A DNA stretch of 64,000 bases from Bacillus_AD sp047238185. Its GTDB lineage: Bacteria; Bacillota; Bacilli; Bacillales; DSM-1321. Of this stretch, positions 26,492-34,940 are shown one piece after another (within the stretch, counting starts at the first letter, position 1; every line of letters starts with the position of its first letter). The notes under the pieces were generated by a model. It did no database searches, was not told the origin of the DNA, and worked only from the letters and a program-made list of their open reading frames with translations. The position numbers and the translations under genes are program-made. Location of the stretch: positions 1,178,001 through 1,242,000 of the forward strand of contig NZ_JBDFMI010000001.1 in the NCBI RefSeq assembly GCF_047238185.1, written 5' to 3'.

Positions 26492-27492
26492 AGGTGAACC
26501 GGCAGAATGGGATTGGAACCGATGCTGCATTACTGAAAGTACAGGATTTAAAAACCTATTACCCTATTAAAAAAGGCATTATGTCAAGGACGGTTGGCCA
26601 TGTCAAAGCGGTGGATGGCGTCAGCTTTGACATCTATCCCGGAGAAACACTCGGATTGGTCGGGGAATCTGGCTGCGGGAAATCGACAATCGGAAAAACA
26701 TTAATAGGATTGGAGTCGGTCACGGAGGGCCGCATCTTTTTCCGGGGACAGGATATTACGCAATTCTCCACAAGGCAAATGAAGGAAGTGAGAAGAGACC
26801 TGCAAATGATATTCCAAGACCCTTATTCATCCTTGAATCCGAGGAAAAGGGTGAAAGATATCCTTGGAGAAGCACTCAGGGTGCACAGGGTGGTGGAAAA
26901 GAATCAAACCGAGAAACAAATCGACCGCCTTATGGAAATTGTCGGATTGCCGAAATCTTATAAGAATCGCTATCCACATGAGTTTTCCGGAGGGCAACGG
27001 CAACGGATTGGGATTGCCAGAGCATTGTCGTTAGGGCCTAAACTCGTAATCTGCGATGAGCCGGTTTCAGCATTGGATGTTTCCATTCAGGCACAGGTGC
27101 TGAATCTTTTAAAAGATTTACAGGAAGAATTACATCTCACGTATCTATTCATCGCCCATGGTTTAGGCGCCATTAAATATATCAGTAACCGGATTGCCAT
27201 CATGTATCTAGGGAAAATTGTCGAAGTGGCGAATACGGAGGATATCTTTAAGCATCCAAAGCATCCATATACAAAGGCCTTGATCAGTGCTTATCCTGTC
27301 CCGAATCCACATATGAGAAATAAAGAAAAAATTGTGATTGAAGGAGATGTTCCGAGTGCCTCCAATCCGCCCAGCGGATGTAAATTCCATACTCGCTGCC
27401 CGCTTGTTAAGGATATTTGCCGGCAGCAGGAACCTCAATTACAAGGTGAAATCCATTCAATCGCTTGTTTTGCAGCAACAGACTATGTTTGA
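26488..27492 (+). CDS. Peptide ABC transporter ATP-binding protein (OppF/DppF-like)
   Basis: 334 aa. Walker A GESGCGKS, signature FSGGQRQR, Walker B LVICDEPVSALD. The H-loop reads LFIAHGLGAIKYISN, with Gly where most members have Asp after His (AHDL). The C-terminal CKFHTRCPLVKDICRQQ is the OppF-type cysteine motif. The DPYSSLNPRK string after the Q-loop is typical of the F subunit. It forms a heterodimer with the product of the overlapping gene before it. The HGL variation sits next to, not in, the catalytic His and probably leaves activity intact. Confidence 0.93.
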   Translation: MKVNRQNGIGTDAALLKVQDLKTYYPIKKGIMSRTVGHVKAVDGVSFDIYPGETLGLVGESGCGKSTIGKTLIGLESVTEGRIFFRGQDITQFSTRQMKEVRRDLQMIFQDPYSSLNPRKRVKDILGEALRVHRVVEKNQTEKQIDRLMEIVGLPKSYKNRYPHEFSGGQRQRIGIARALSLGPKLVICDEPVSALDVSIQAQVLNLLKDLQEELHLTYLFIAHGLGAIKYISNRIAIMYLGKIVEVANTEDIFKHPKHPYTKALISAYPVPNPHMRNKEKIVIEGDVPSASNPPSGCKFHTRCPLVKDICRQQEPQLQGEIHSIACFAATDYV

Positions 27493-27529
27493 AAACGGAT
27501 CCCTAACTAGATAGAAAGAAGGTGGATGG

Positions 27530-28480
27530 ATGCTGTCATATATTATTCGAAGAGTATTGATTGCCATACCTGTACTATTGGGTGTCACAATATTCAATTT
27601 TTTAATCATCAACATGGCGCCGGGCAATCCAGTCGAAATGTTCGTGGATCCGAACACGTCGCCGGAACAAATCGAGATAAGAAAGGAACAGCTTGGGTTG
27701 AATGATCCAATATATATCCAGTATTTTCACTGGCTTGGCAATTTGCTGCATGGGGATTTCGGGTTTTCTTATTCCTCCTACGCCCCTGTCCTCGACATGA
27801 TCGCTGAGCGGATCGGGCCGACAGTGTTATTAATGGGTGTCTCATTGTTAATCGGCTTGGTTCTTGCCATCCCTCTCGGCATATTCAGTGCAACGAAACA
27901 GTACAGCAAGTTCGACTACTTGGCCACAGGATTCTCTTTTTTGGGGGTGTCGATCCCAAACTTTTTTCTCGGCTTAGGATTGATCTATATCTTCTCTATA
28001 GTTCTTCAGTGGCTTCCGACAGGAGGGATGGTCACATTAGGTCTCGATGAGGGATTTTTGGACCGGATAAAGCATTTGGCATTGCCTGTTATCGTGTTAA
28101 GCACGTATATCGTCGGAAGGACCATCCGTTATGTCCGGGCCAGTATGCTGGAGGTGCTGGGCCAGGATTATTTACGAACGGCTCGGGCAAAAGGGTTAAA
28201 AGAATTTATGATTACCAATAAACATGCATTAAGGAATGCATTAATACCGATTATTACGGTCATTGGCTTAGAAATCCCAATGCTGTTGGGGGGAGCGGTC
28301 ATAACAGAACAAATCTTCCAATGGCCAGGCATGGGCCAGTTGACGATCCAGTCGATTGTATCCAGGGATTATCCGACAATCATGGCGATCAATTTTATGT
28401 CGGCTGTGTTGGTATTAGCTGCAAACCTGGTTACGGATATTGTGTATTCCATTGCTGATCCAAGGATTAAATACCAATAG
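27530..28480 (+). CDS. Peptide ABC transporter permease (OppB/DppB-like)
   Basis: 316 aa with about six membrane segments. The N-terminal MLSYIIRRVLIAIPVLLGVT and INMAPGNPVEMF strings are standard for DppB/OppB proteins. The EAA coupling motif is present as RTARAKGLKEFMITNKHALRNAL. It follows the ATPase genes with AGAAGGTGG before the start codon. It forms the channel with the permease at 28500. Confidence 0.93.
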   Translation: MLSYIIRRVLIAIPVLLGVTIFNFLIINMAPGNPVEMFVDPNTSPEQIEIRKEQLGLNDPIYIQYFHWLGNLLHGDFGFSYSSYAPVLDMIAERIGPTVLLMGVSLLIGLVLAIPLGIFSATKQYSKFDYLATGFSFLGVSIPNFFLGLGLIYIFSIVLQWLPTGGMVTLGLDEGFLDRIKHLALPVIVLSTYIVGRTIRYVRASMLEVLGQDYLRTARAKGLKEFMITNKHALRNALIPIITVIGLEIPMLLGGAVITEQIFQWPGMGQLTIQSIVSRDYPTIMAINFMSAVLVLAANLVTDIVYSIADPRIKYQ

Positions 28481-28499
28481 AGGAAAGGGGTGAAGCAAA

Positions 28500-29429
28500 A
28501 TGCCGATGGCGGAACAGGAACTTCAGCCCACAATACCGGGCAATATGCCGGCTCCGGAAGGATATAAGGCAGAGTCAGGCAAAGAGGAAAGCTACCTGAG
28601 GTTAATCATCAGACGTTTTTTGATGCACCGTTTAGCAGTTATCGGATTACTTATATTTATTTTAATCATTTTAATGGCCATTTTTGCCCCCATCATTGCT
28701 CCCTATGATTCAAATGCCATTTCAAGACAACTAAACGCACCTCCTTCAGACGAGCACCTGCTGGGGACGGATCAGATCGGCAGGGATGTGTTAAGCCGGC
28801 TAATCTATGCTTCACGAGTATCTTTGATTGTCGGTATTGGAGCAGTGGCTATTTATGTAGCGATTGGAACGATTGTTGGGGCCATTTCGGGATATTATGG
28901 CGGTTGGGTCGATATGTTGGTCATGCGTATTACTGATATTGTCATGTCTTTTCCAGCCTTGATTGTCATTCTCGTGATCGTGAGCATCATCGGTCCGAGT
29001 TTAACGAATCTTGTCCTAATTCTTGGTTTCCTGAGTTGGCCCTCGGTAGCCAGGTTAGTAAGGGGGAGCGTGCTTTCCTTGAAGGAGATGGATTTCGTTA
29101 AATCCGGCGTTTCTTTAGGCTATAGTGCAATGCGGATCTTGTTTAACCATATCATGCCGAATGCAATTGCCCCGATTCTTGTCCAGGCGACATTCGGGAT
29201 TGCCGGAGCCATCATGATGGAAGCATCGCTCAGCTTCCTTGGAATGGGGGTCCAGCCTCCAACGGCAAGCTGGGGGAATATGCTGACAGGTGCACAATCC
29301 ATATCCATATTGACTTCCCAGCCTTGGTTATGGGTACCGCCAGGTGTAATGATTATATTGGCTATCCTTTCAATCAATTTCATAGGGGATGGACTGAGGG
29401 ATGCAATCGATCCTAAAAGCTTGAAATAA
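28500..29429 (+). CDS. Peptide ABC transporter permease (OppC/DppC-like)
   Basis: 309 aa. A charged N-terminal tail of about 40 residues is followed by a first membrane segment, then the DppC mark HLLGTDQIGRDVLSRLIYASRVSL, about five further segments and the coupling motif FVKSGVSLGYSAMRILFNHIMPNA. The end GDGLRDAIDPKSLK is a family hallmark. It pairs with the 27530 permease. The gene is preceded by GAAAGGGGTG. Confidence 0.93.
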   Translation: MPMAEQELQPTIPGNMPAPEGYKAESGKEESYLRLIIRRFLMHRLAVIGLLIFILIILMAIFAPIIAPYDSNAISRQLNAPPSDEHLLGTDQIGRDVLSRLIYASRVSLIVGIGAVAIYVAIGTIVGAISGYYGGWVDMLVMRITDIVMSFPALIVILVIVSIIGPSLTNLVLILGFLSWPSVARLVRGSVLSLKEMDFVKSGVSLGYSAMRILFNHIMPNAIAPILVQATFGIAGAIMMEASLSFLGMGVQPPTASWGNMLTGAQSISILTSQPWLWVPPGVMIILAILSINFIGDGLRDAIDPKSLK

Positions 29430-29468
29430 GCAGAATGGGTCTTAAATCCATAATAAAGGAGAATTAAA

Positions 29469-31082
29469 ATGAAAAAGAAGTTATCAATCATTTGCATGAT
29501 GTTTCTAGTGCTCTTCAGTCTGTCTGCCTGCAAAAGCAGCAGTACAAGTGGGGGTGGTTCCGATTCCGCGCAGGGGAACTCTAAAGGGAAAATTATGTAT
29601 GTCGGCATGGTCAATCCTCCTGGAGGCGTTAATCCTATCAATGCGACAGATGTGCCTTCACAATATATCAGCTCCATCTTATTTGAAAGTCTATTCGAAT
29701 TAAGCGATGACATGGAATTCCTTCCTAAATTGGCTAAGAGTATAGAAACAGCGGATAATCAAACATTTGTCATAAAACTGGATCCGAAAGCGAAATGGAC
29801 GGATGGAAAGCCATTTACGGTAAACGATATTACCTTTACATTGAACACTATGGCAAACCCAGCCACAGTGAGTACAGGATTGCAAGCGCTTTCTGTTATT
29901 GAAGGCTTGGACAGCAATGGGTATTTGCCAGAGGGCAAGAAAGAAATTTCAGGGCTTGAAAAGATAGACGACCATACATTGAATATCAAAACGAAAAAGC
30001 CAGTCGATATGGATTTAATAAAGGATAAATTAGGGGTAAGCATCCGATTTTTGCCTGAGCATGTTTTAAAAGACAAGGATCCTGCCACGTTGCATCAGGA
30101 CCCATTCATGCAAAAACCGACTGTTACGGACGGAGCGTTCACATTTGTCCAATATGCGAAGGACCAATACGTAGAATTGGCGGCCAATAAAGAGTATTAC
30201 CGCGGCGCGCCGAAGTTAAGTAAAGTGTTCTTCAAAATCATGCCTACCGCAAACATAGTGGCTCAATTGCAAACAGGAGAAATCCAAATGGACATTCCGT
30301 CTATTGGGCCGATTGCTACTGAAGATTTCGAAAAAGTGAAGAATATGACAAATGTCAAATTTGTCTCGGGAAAACCTTTATATACACAATACTTGTTCTT
30401 TAATACTAAGATTATCCATGACAAAAAAGTCCGCCAGGCAGTTGCCTATGCTATCGATCGGGAAATGCTAGCGAATGACTTGTTTAAAGAGGGACAGGTC
30501 TCTGAAGGCCCATATAGCCCGGTGCATCCATATTATAATGAGGAAGCGAAGAAATATGAGTTCAATCCGGAAAAGGCCAAGCAATTATTAAAAGAAGCTG
30601 GCTGGAATTCAGGAAAGGCGCTTACATTAGCTATCCCATCAGGGAACACGACACGTGAACAAGCGGCCAATATTATCGCGGAAAATTTAAAGGCAGTGGG
30701 CATTAAAGTCCAGGTTAATAAATATGATCTACCTACCCTAATACAACAGGCCAAGAAGAAGGATTTTGATATCCTGATGTTAGGGATACCGTTCCAATTC
30801 GACCCTGATTTAACTGCTTTTTACAGTACGAAAGGCGTCAATAACTTCAGCGGATACAGCAATCCGCAAATGGATGCATTGATCGAACAAGGGAAAGCAG
30901 AAGTCAACCCGGAAAAACGGAAAGCCATTTACAACCAGATTGTCGACATCATCCAAGAAGAAATGCCGACATTTACCTTCTCTACATTATCTGCAGGCAC
31001 CGCGGTTTCCAATTCGGTGGCTACAGGTATGCCAAAGGATAACGGCATGTTCTATGATATACACCAATGGGATTTTAAATAG
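29469..31082 (+). CDS. Peptide-binding lipoprotein (OppA/DppA family, SBP_bac_5)
   Basis: 537 aa. A lipoprotein signal peptide ends with the lipobox LSAC (Cys at about residue 21), followed by a Ser/Gly-rich linker. The family 5 solute-binding fold shows in SILFESLFELSDDMEFLP, AKWTDGKPFTVNDITFTL, KKVRQAVAYAIDREML, YNEEAKKYEFNPEKAKQLL and DFDILMLG. It is anchored on the outer face of the membrane and passes ligand to the permeases encoded just upstream. An amidohydrolase of the M20 family follows in the same operon, so the ligand may be a dipeptide or an N-acyl amino acid such as an aminobenzoyl-glutamate type compound. Confidence 0.92.
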   Translation: MKKKLSIICMMFLVLFSLSACKSSSTSGGGSDSAQGNSKGKIMYVGMVNPPGGVNPINATDVPSQYISSILFESLFELSDDMEFLPKLAKSIETADNQTFVIKLDPKAKWTDGKPFTVNDITFTLNTMANPATVSTGLQALSVIEGLDSNGYLPEGKKEISGLEKIDDHTLNIKTKKPVDMDLIKDKLGVSIRFLPEHVLKDKDPATLHQDPFMQKPTVTDGAFTFVQYAKDQYVELAANKEYYRGAPKLSKVFFKIMPTANIVAQLQTGEIQMDIPSIGPIATEDFEKVKNMTNVKFVSGKPLYTQYLFFNTKIIHDKKVRQAVAYAIDREMLANDLFKEGQVSEGPYSPVHPYYNEEAKKYEFNPEKAKQLLKEAGWNSGKALTLAIPSGNTTREQAANIIAENLKAVGIKVQVNKYDLPTLIQQAKKKDFDILMLGIPFQFDPDLTAFYSTKGVNNFSGYSNPQMDALIEQGKAEVNPEKRKAIYNQIVDIIQEEMPTFTFSTLSAGTAVSNSVATGMPKDNGMFYDIHQWDFK

Positions 31083-31090
31083 ATTCGCTG

Positions 31091-31119
31091 ATACTTCCCT
31101 CATCGCATGAGGGAAGTAT
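31091..31119 (+). terminator. Intercistronic hairpin after the binding-protein gene
   Basis: A perfect 13-bp stem on ATACTTCCCTCAT with a CGC loop and no T-run. Such hairpins after binding-protein genes often protect the upstream mRNA or allow partial read-through, which fits the need for more binding protein than downstream amidohydrolase. Confidence 0.65.
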
Positions 31120-31159
31120 TCAGACAAGTGATTCAAAATAAATAAAAAGGGTGATGGAT

Positions 31160-32578
31160 ATGAAGTATTTTCAGGAAAGAGTAGCGCAAATCATTGAAGA
31201 TAAGCGTGAAGAACTCATTGAAGTGAGCAATCGCATTTGGGAATATGCCGAATTAGGCTATGAGGAAAAAAGATCTGCCTCCTTGCTTTGCGATATGCTC
31301 GAAAAGGAGGGCTTTACAGTTGAACGGGAAGCGGGCGGCATTGAAACGGCTTTTATCGGAAGTTATGGCAGTGGAAACCCAGTCATTGCCATTATGGGAG
31401 AATTCGATGCATTAACAGGGTTAAGCCAAGAAGGGGGAGTCAGTGAACCGAATCCGATTGTTAAAGGTGGAAACGGCCATGGATGCGGGCATAATCTGCT
31501 TGGTACCGGTGCCCTTGCCGCAGCAATCGCGCTGCGCTATTACATGGAGGAAAATGGAATGAATGGCACTATCCGTTACTATGGCTGCCCGGCAGAAGAA
31601 GCAGGCGCCGGCAAAACCCATATGGTACGGGAAGGGTTATTTTCGGATGTTGATATTGCGTTATCATGGCATCCTGGATCGCATAACCTTATCTGGAATA
31701 CCAGTTCATTGGCATGTCTCGGAGGAACATTCCGCTTTGAAGGGAGAAGCTCACATGCGGCGGCAAGCCCCCATCTGGGAAGAAGCGCATTGGACGCAGT
31801 AGAATTAATGAATGTCGGCGTCAATTATTTGCGTGAACATATTATCCCGGAAGCAAGGATTCATTATGCAATCACGAATGCGGGAGGATATTCCCCAAAT
31901 GTCGTCCAGGCAGAAGCGGAAGTCTTCTATTATATCCGTGCCCCAAAAGTTTCCCAAGCCAGAGACCTTTTCAAAAGGGTTGCCGACATTGCCAGAGGTG
32001 CAGCATTAATGACAGGAACGGAAGCGGTTATTCCTTCTATTAGCGGATTATCGAACCTTGTACCAAACACTGTATTGAATCAAGTGATGTTTACACAATT
32101 GGATGCGTATGGTGCTCCGGCCTATAATGCCATGGAGCAACAGTTTGCTAGAGAGCTTCAATCTTCTTTATCGAAGGAAGATGTGGAGTTCGATATTAAA
32201 TCATGTAAAGAACTAAGAATGAAGGCGCTGTCCGACATGGTTGAACCGTTCGAGGAAACGGATGCATGCATGTTTGGTTCGACGGATGTGGGCGATGTCA
32301 GCTGGGTAGTCCCGACAGCTCAATGCAATACTTCCACGTGGGTTTTGGGGACGCCTGCCCATACTTGGCAGGTTGTTGCCATCGGAACCACTTCAATCGC
32401 CCATAAAGGGATGCTGCTGGCCGGGAAGGTAATAGCCGCTACAGCATTGGAAGTGCTTGAACATCCTGAAATAATTGAAAAAGCGAAGCAGGAATTAAAT
32501 GAACGCCTAGATGGTGAATCCTATGTATCACCGCTAAGCGACGATGTCTATATGTATAAAAAAGGACAAAAGCAATGA
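31160..32578 (+). CDS. M20-family amidohydrolase (AbgB-like)
   Basis: 472 aa from the ATG at 31160; the frame opens 9 bp earlier at GTG 31151, which lies within the AAAAGGGTG ribosome site. Metal-site strings of the M20 family are seen: MGEFDALTG, GHGCGHNLLGTGALA, CPAEEAGAGKTHMV with the catalytic Glu pair, and LSWHPGSHN. The closest named type is the aminobenzoyl-glutamate hydrolase B subunit (about 480 aa). No AbgA partner is present. It is the last gene of the ABC operon, after an intercistronic hairpin, so it probably cleaves the imported N-acyl or peptide substrate in the cytoplasm. Confidence 0.88.
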   Translation: MKYFQERVAQIIEDKREELIEVSNRIWEYAELGYEEKRSASLLCDMLEKEGFTVEREAGGIETAFIGSYGSGNPVIAIMGEFDALTGLSQEGGVSEPNPIVKGGNGHGCGHNLLGTGALAAAIALRYYMEENGMNGTIRYYGCPAEEAGAGKTHMVREGLFSDVDIALSWHPGSHNLIWNTSSLACLGGTFRFEGRSSHAAASPHLGRSALDAVELMNVGVNYLREHIIPEARIHYAITNAGGYSPNVVQAEAEVFYYIRAPKVSQARDLFKRVADIARGAALMTGTEAVIPSISGLSNLVPNTVLNQVMFTQLDAYGAPAYNAMEQQFARELQSSLSKEDVEFDIKSCKELRMKALSDMVEPFEETDACMFGSTDVGDVSWVVPTAQCNTSTWVLGTPAHTWQVVAIGTTSIAHKGMLLAGKVIAATALEVLEHPEIIEKAKQELNERLDGESYVSPLSDDVYMYKKGQKQ

Positions 32579-32651
32579 ACCATGCTTCCTTTAAGCTCTG
32601 TAACTGAAGAATAAAATAGCTATTGATTTTGTAAGCAATCGAATAGAGGAA

Positions 32652-32699
32652 GGCCTTATATCTGATAGAAAGCTCTTGAAGATTATAAGGTCTTTTTTA
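32652..32699 (+). terminator. Terminator of the ABC operon, and hairpin element copy 2
   Basis: GGCCTTATA (32652-32660) pairs with TATAAGGTC (32684-32692) with one G.U pair, followed by TTTTTTA. The 23-nt loop resembles that of the element at 19939-19982, including TCTG at its start and AGA near its end. Confidence 0.8.
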
Positions 32700-32812
32700 T
32701 TGTTGTTTTTAAGTTGCCGCAAGCCCTTCAGGGTCTCATTTGCTCCTCTGATTCCGAAGTTGTCTCGTATCTTCCATGCTAATAACTAATAATGCTAGAA
32801 ACTGAAAGGTGA

Positions 32813-32818
32813 TATAAT
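32813..32818 (+). promoter_or_regulatory. -10 box before the DnaA domain-I gene
   Basis: A perfect TATAAT 37 bp before the start codon. No good -35 was found at 16-18 bp. It suggests that the gene has its own promoter, separate from the ABC operon. Confidence 0.4.
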
Positions 32819-32854
32819 GAAATGTTCATACGATGAGAAAAGGAGTACGGGAAG

Positions 32855-33277
32855 ATGGACAAAAACACGACAATAGCTCTTTTAAAGCAATTAAAAGAGC
32901 TAGAATGTTCGCTTGAAGGGGATTTAAGTCGAATCCGCCTTATGATTAACGAATTGATCCTACAGATGGAACTCGAAGATGGATTGACGACCAAAGAAAA
33001 GAAAGAAAGAATAAGTCAGACCGATATTGAAAAGGATGAACACATCCATTTCTTGACTGAAGTGAAAGAAAGAATGAGTACGAAAGTAAGCAAGCCAAGT
33101 TATGAGACCTGGCTGGCAAATCTTTCATTCGTTTCTATAGAAGGGAATAAACTGACATTTGGCACTCCGAATGAATTTGCAAGAGATTGGCTGGAGGGCA
33201 GGTATACGCAGCTTTTATTGAGTGTAATATATCAGGTGACAGGTAAGGAGTTTTCATTACAATTTGTCGTTGTATAA
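32855..33277 (+). CDS. Free-standing DnaA domain-I protein with N-terminal coiled coil
   Basis: 140 aa; AAAAGGAG precedes the ATG. Residues 1-40 form a predicted amphipathic coiled coil (LLKQLKELECSLEGDL and so on), 41-65 are charged linker, and 66-140 match domain I of Bacillus DnaA closely: KVSKPSYETWLANL, then TFGTPNEFARDWLEGRY and VIYQVTGKEF. No AAA+ or DNA-binding domain follows, and there is room for none before the stop and terminator. In DnaA, domain I mediates self-contact and binding of DnaD and SirA. This protein could compete for those contacts, but its function is unknown. It has its own -10 box and terminator. Confidence 0.85.
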   Translation: MDKNTTIALLKQLKELECSLEGDLSRIRLMINELILQMELEDGLTTKEKKERISQTDIEKDEHIHFLTEVKERMSTKVSKPSYETWLANLSFVSIEGNKLTFGTPNEFARDWLEGRYTQLLLSVIYQVTGKEFSLQFVVV

Positions 33278-33317
33278 AGAGGAACCACTATCTTCTTAAT
33301 AGATGTCATATTAAACT

Positions 33318-33363
33318 AAAAGGGTGGCCCTTGTCCAAGAAGAACAGGAGCCACCCTTTTTAT
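33318..33363. terminator. Bidirectional terminator between the DnaA-like gene and hbd
   Basis: A perfect 11-bp stem, AAAAGGGTGGC (33318-33328) and GCCACCCTTTT (33350-33360), between convergent genes. A-run and T-run flanks serve both strands. Confidence 0.9.
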
Positions 33364-33368
33364 CCTTT

Positions 33369-34271
33369 TTAAGGCTGTAAGAAGTCTTTATCATTATAAG
33401 CTGGGTTTGGATACGTATAGAATCCTTCACCGGAGGCTATTCCCATCTTGCCTTTGTCAATGAACTCTGTTTTGACAAGGTCGGCGATTGCTTTGTATCC
33501 TTTTTGTTCCGGATGCTGTGCGGCCTTGGTGCTGACGATGTTATAGACGGTCTGCAGTCCGACGATATCGATAATGCCGAATGGGCCCATCGGTGCGCCT
33601 GTAGCGATCATCCATGTTTTGTCGATTGTTTGCGGATCGGCAACGCCCTTGCCCCATAGTCCTTGTGCGGCATCCAATAGCGGAACAAGCAGGCTGTTGA
33701 GGATATAGCCGGGCTGTTCTTTTTTGATATGGAGCGGTACCATGCCGATAGCAGCTGCAAATTCAAGCACCTCTTCGACCGCCTTTGGATCGGTTCCGGC
33801 ATGCTCCATGACCTCGCCTGTATTATTCATCCATACACGGTTCGCAAAGTGGAGTGCAAGAAATTTTTCAGGGCGTCCGGTATACTCTGCGAACTGGCTT
33901 GGCAGCATGGTCGAAGAGTTGGTTGCGAAGATGGTATGGGCCGGAGCTACTTTTGCCAGTTCTTTGTAGAAGTCCTGTTTGATCTTTTCCACTTCTGGAA
34001 TGGCTTCAATTACAAGATCAGCTTGTTTGACAGCAACCGCAAGATCAGATGCATATTGAATGCGCGATGGAGCAGTTTGAACGGCTTCCTGCTCATTTTT
34101 AAAATAAGCGGCATATGTCTTTTCAAGGCCTGTAATACGTTCCTTCGCTTTTTCAATGGCTCCTTCATTGATATCATAAATGGTCACATTGAATCCTTTG
34201 AATGCTGTTTGGAAGGCGATTTGGCTTCCTAGTACGCCGCTGCCTGCGATGGTGACATGTTTGAATTCCAT
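33369..34271 (-). CDS. hbd: 3-hydroxyacyl-CoA (3-hydroxybutyryl-CoA) dehydrogenase
   Basis: 300 aa from the ATG at 34271 (MEFKHVTIAGSGVLG); the frame open to 34310 runs through an inverted repeat. The NAD site GSGVLGSQIAFQTAFKG (about 9-25), EAIPEVEKIKQDFYKEL, FATNSSTMLPS, LALHFANRVW with the catalytic His, and QPGYILNSLLVPLLDAA are characteristic. It oxidises L-3-hydroxyacyl-CoA to 3-ketoacyl-CoA in fatty-acid or butyrate metabolism. The substrate length cannot be told. The usual family motif after the His is F(N)P; here it is FANRVW, seen in a Bacillus subgroup. A MarR gene lies 61 bp upstream on the same strand. Confidence 0.88.
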   Translation of the reverse strand: MEFKHVTIAGSGVLGSQIAFQTAFKGFNVTIYDINEGAIEKAKERITGLEKTYAAYFKNEQEAVQTAPSRIQYASDLAVAVKQADLVIEAIPEVEKIKQDFYKELAKVAPAHTIFATNSSTMLPSQFAEYTGRPEKFLALHFANRVWMNNTGEVMEHAGTDPKAVEEVLEFAAAIGMVPLHIKKEQPGYILNSLLVPLLDAAQGLWGKGVADPQTIDKTWMIATGAPMGPFGIIDIVGLQTVYNIVSTKAAQHPEQKGYKAIADLVKTEFIDKGKMGIASGEGFYTYPNPAYNDKDFLQP

Positions 34272-34299
34272 GATTTCTATCCCCTTTGTTTTTATATAG

Positions 34300-34329
34300 A
34301 ATCTGTTCAAAAATACGGTTGAACAGATT
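34300..34329. promoter_or_regulatory. 11-bp inverted repeat between marR and hbd
   Basis: AATCTGTTCAA (34300-34310) and its exact inverse complement (34319-34329), 8 bp apart. It may be the MarR operator of a separate hbd promoter or a hairpin ending the marR message. Confidence 0.5.
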
Positions 34330-34332
34330 GCT

Positions 34333-34752
34333 TCACCCTTTTTTGAATGCTTTCATTCGTTCTCCCAATACTTCCACTTGTTCGGTCCATTTTTCGATTT
34401 GTTTATCAGTGAACGGCTCAGTGACAAAGGTTTGCAGTTCTTTTACTTTCTCATTGATTCTTTCGCAAAGAGATGCCCCTTCAGAAGTCAAAGATAAGTA
34501 TTTTTCCCGTTTGTCACGCCCGCTCGTGAATTGGAGCAGGCCTTGTTCCTTTAGCTTGCGGACATAGTATGAAACGGTCGGTTTTTCAACGGACCATTCG
34601 TTTACGATATCCTTGCTGGTGCAGCCTTCGTGAAGGGAGATGTGATACATCACCAGCCATTGGACGGGCGTTGTTCCATAATCGGAACAAATCTCCTGCA
34701 GCCTTACAACGTACCACTTGTTAAAACGGTAGACAGTAGAATAAAGATCCAT
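34333..34752 (-). CDS. MarR-family transcriptional regulator
   Basis: 139 aa. The winged helix shows in TTPVQWLVMYHISLHEG, CTSKDIVNEWSVEKPTVSYYVRKLKEQGLLQ and the wing SGRDKREKYLSLTSEG. N- and C-terminal helices form the dimer interface. It has no Cys pair, so it probably senses a small ligand, perhaps a CoA thioester or aromatic acid. It precedes hbd on the same strand and has two palindromic sites just upstream, which suggests autoregulation and control of hbd. Confidence 0.9.
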   Translation of the reverse strand: MDLYSTVYRFNKWYVVRLQEICSDYGTTPVQWLVMYHISLHEGCTSKDIVNEWSVEKPTVSYYVRKLKEQGLLQFTSGRDKREKYLSLTSEGASLCERINEKVKELQTFVTEPFTDKQIEKWTEQVEVLGERMKAFKKG

Positions 34753-34771
34753 AGCGGCTCCCTCCCTATTT

Positions 34772-34821
34772 TTGTAAGTGTTATTTACAACGTAATATAG
34801 TTAGAATTTCTAACTATATTA
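34772..34821 (-). promoter_or_regulatory. Two palindromic sites upstream of marR
   Basis: TTGTAA (34772-34777) with TTACAA (34785-34790), and a perfect palindrome of 14-bp arms around one base at 34793-34821 (TAATATAGTTAGAA and its inverse). Both have the size and AT-rich form of MarR binding sites. They sit 20-69 bp before the marR start. Confidence 0.7.
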
Positions 34822-34940
34822 TCGCGCCTTTTTCAGAATTTGTACAATTATTTGCTTGGCGAAATAATCTGCTTTTAATAAATAAATGCAGGAAAATATG
34901 ACAGGAAGAAGGAAGTTATTAAGACAGTGAATGACAGGGC

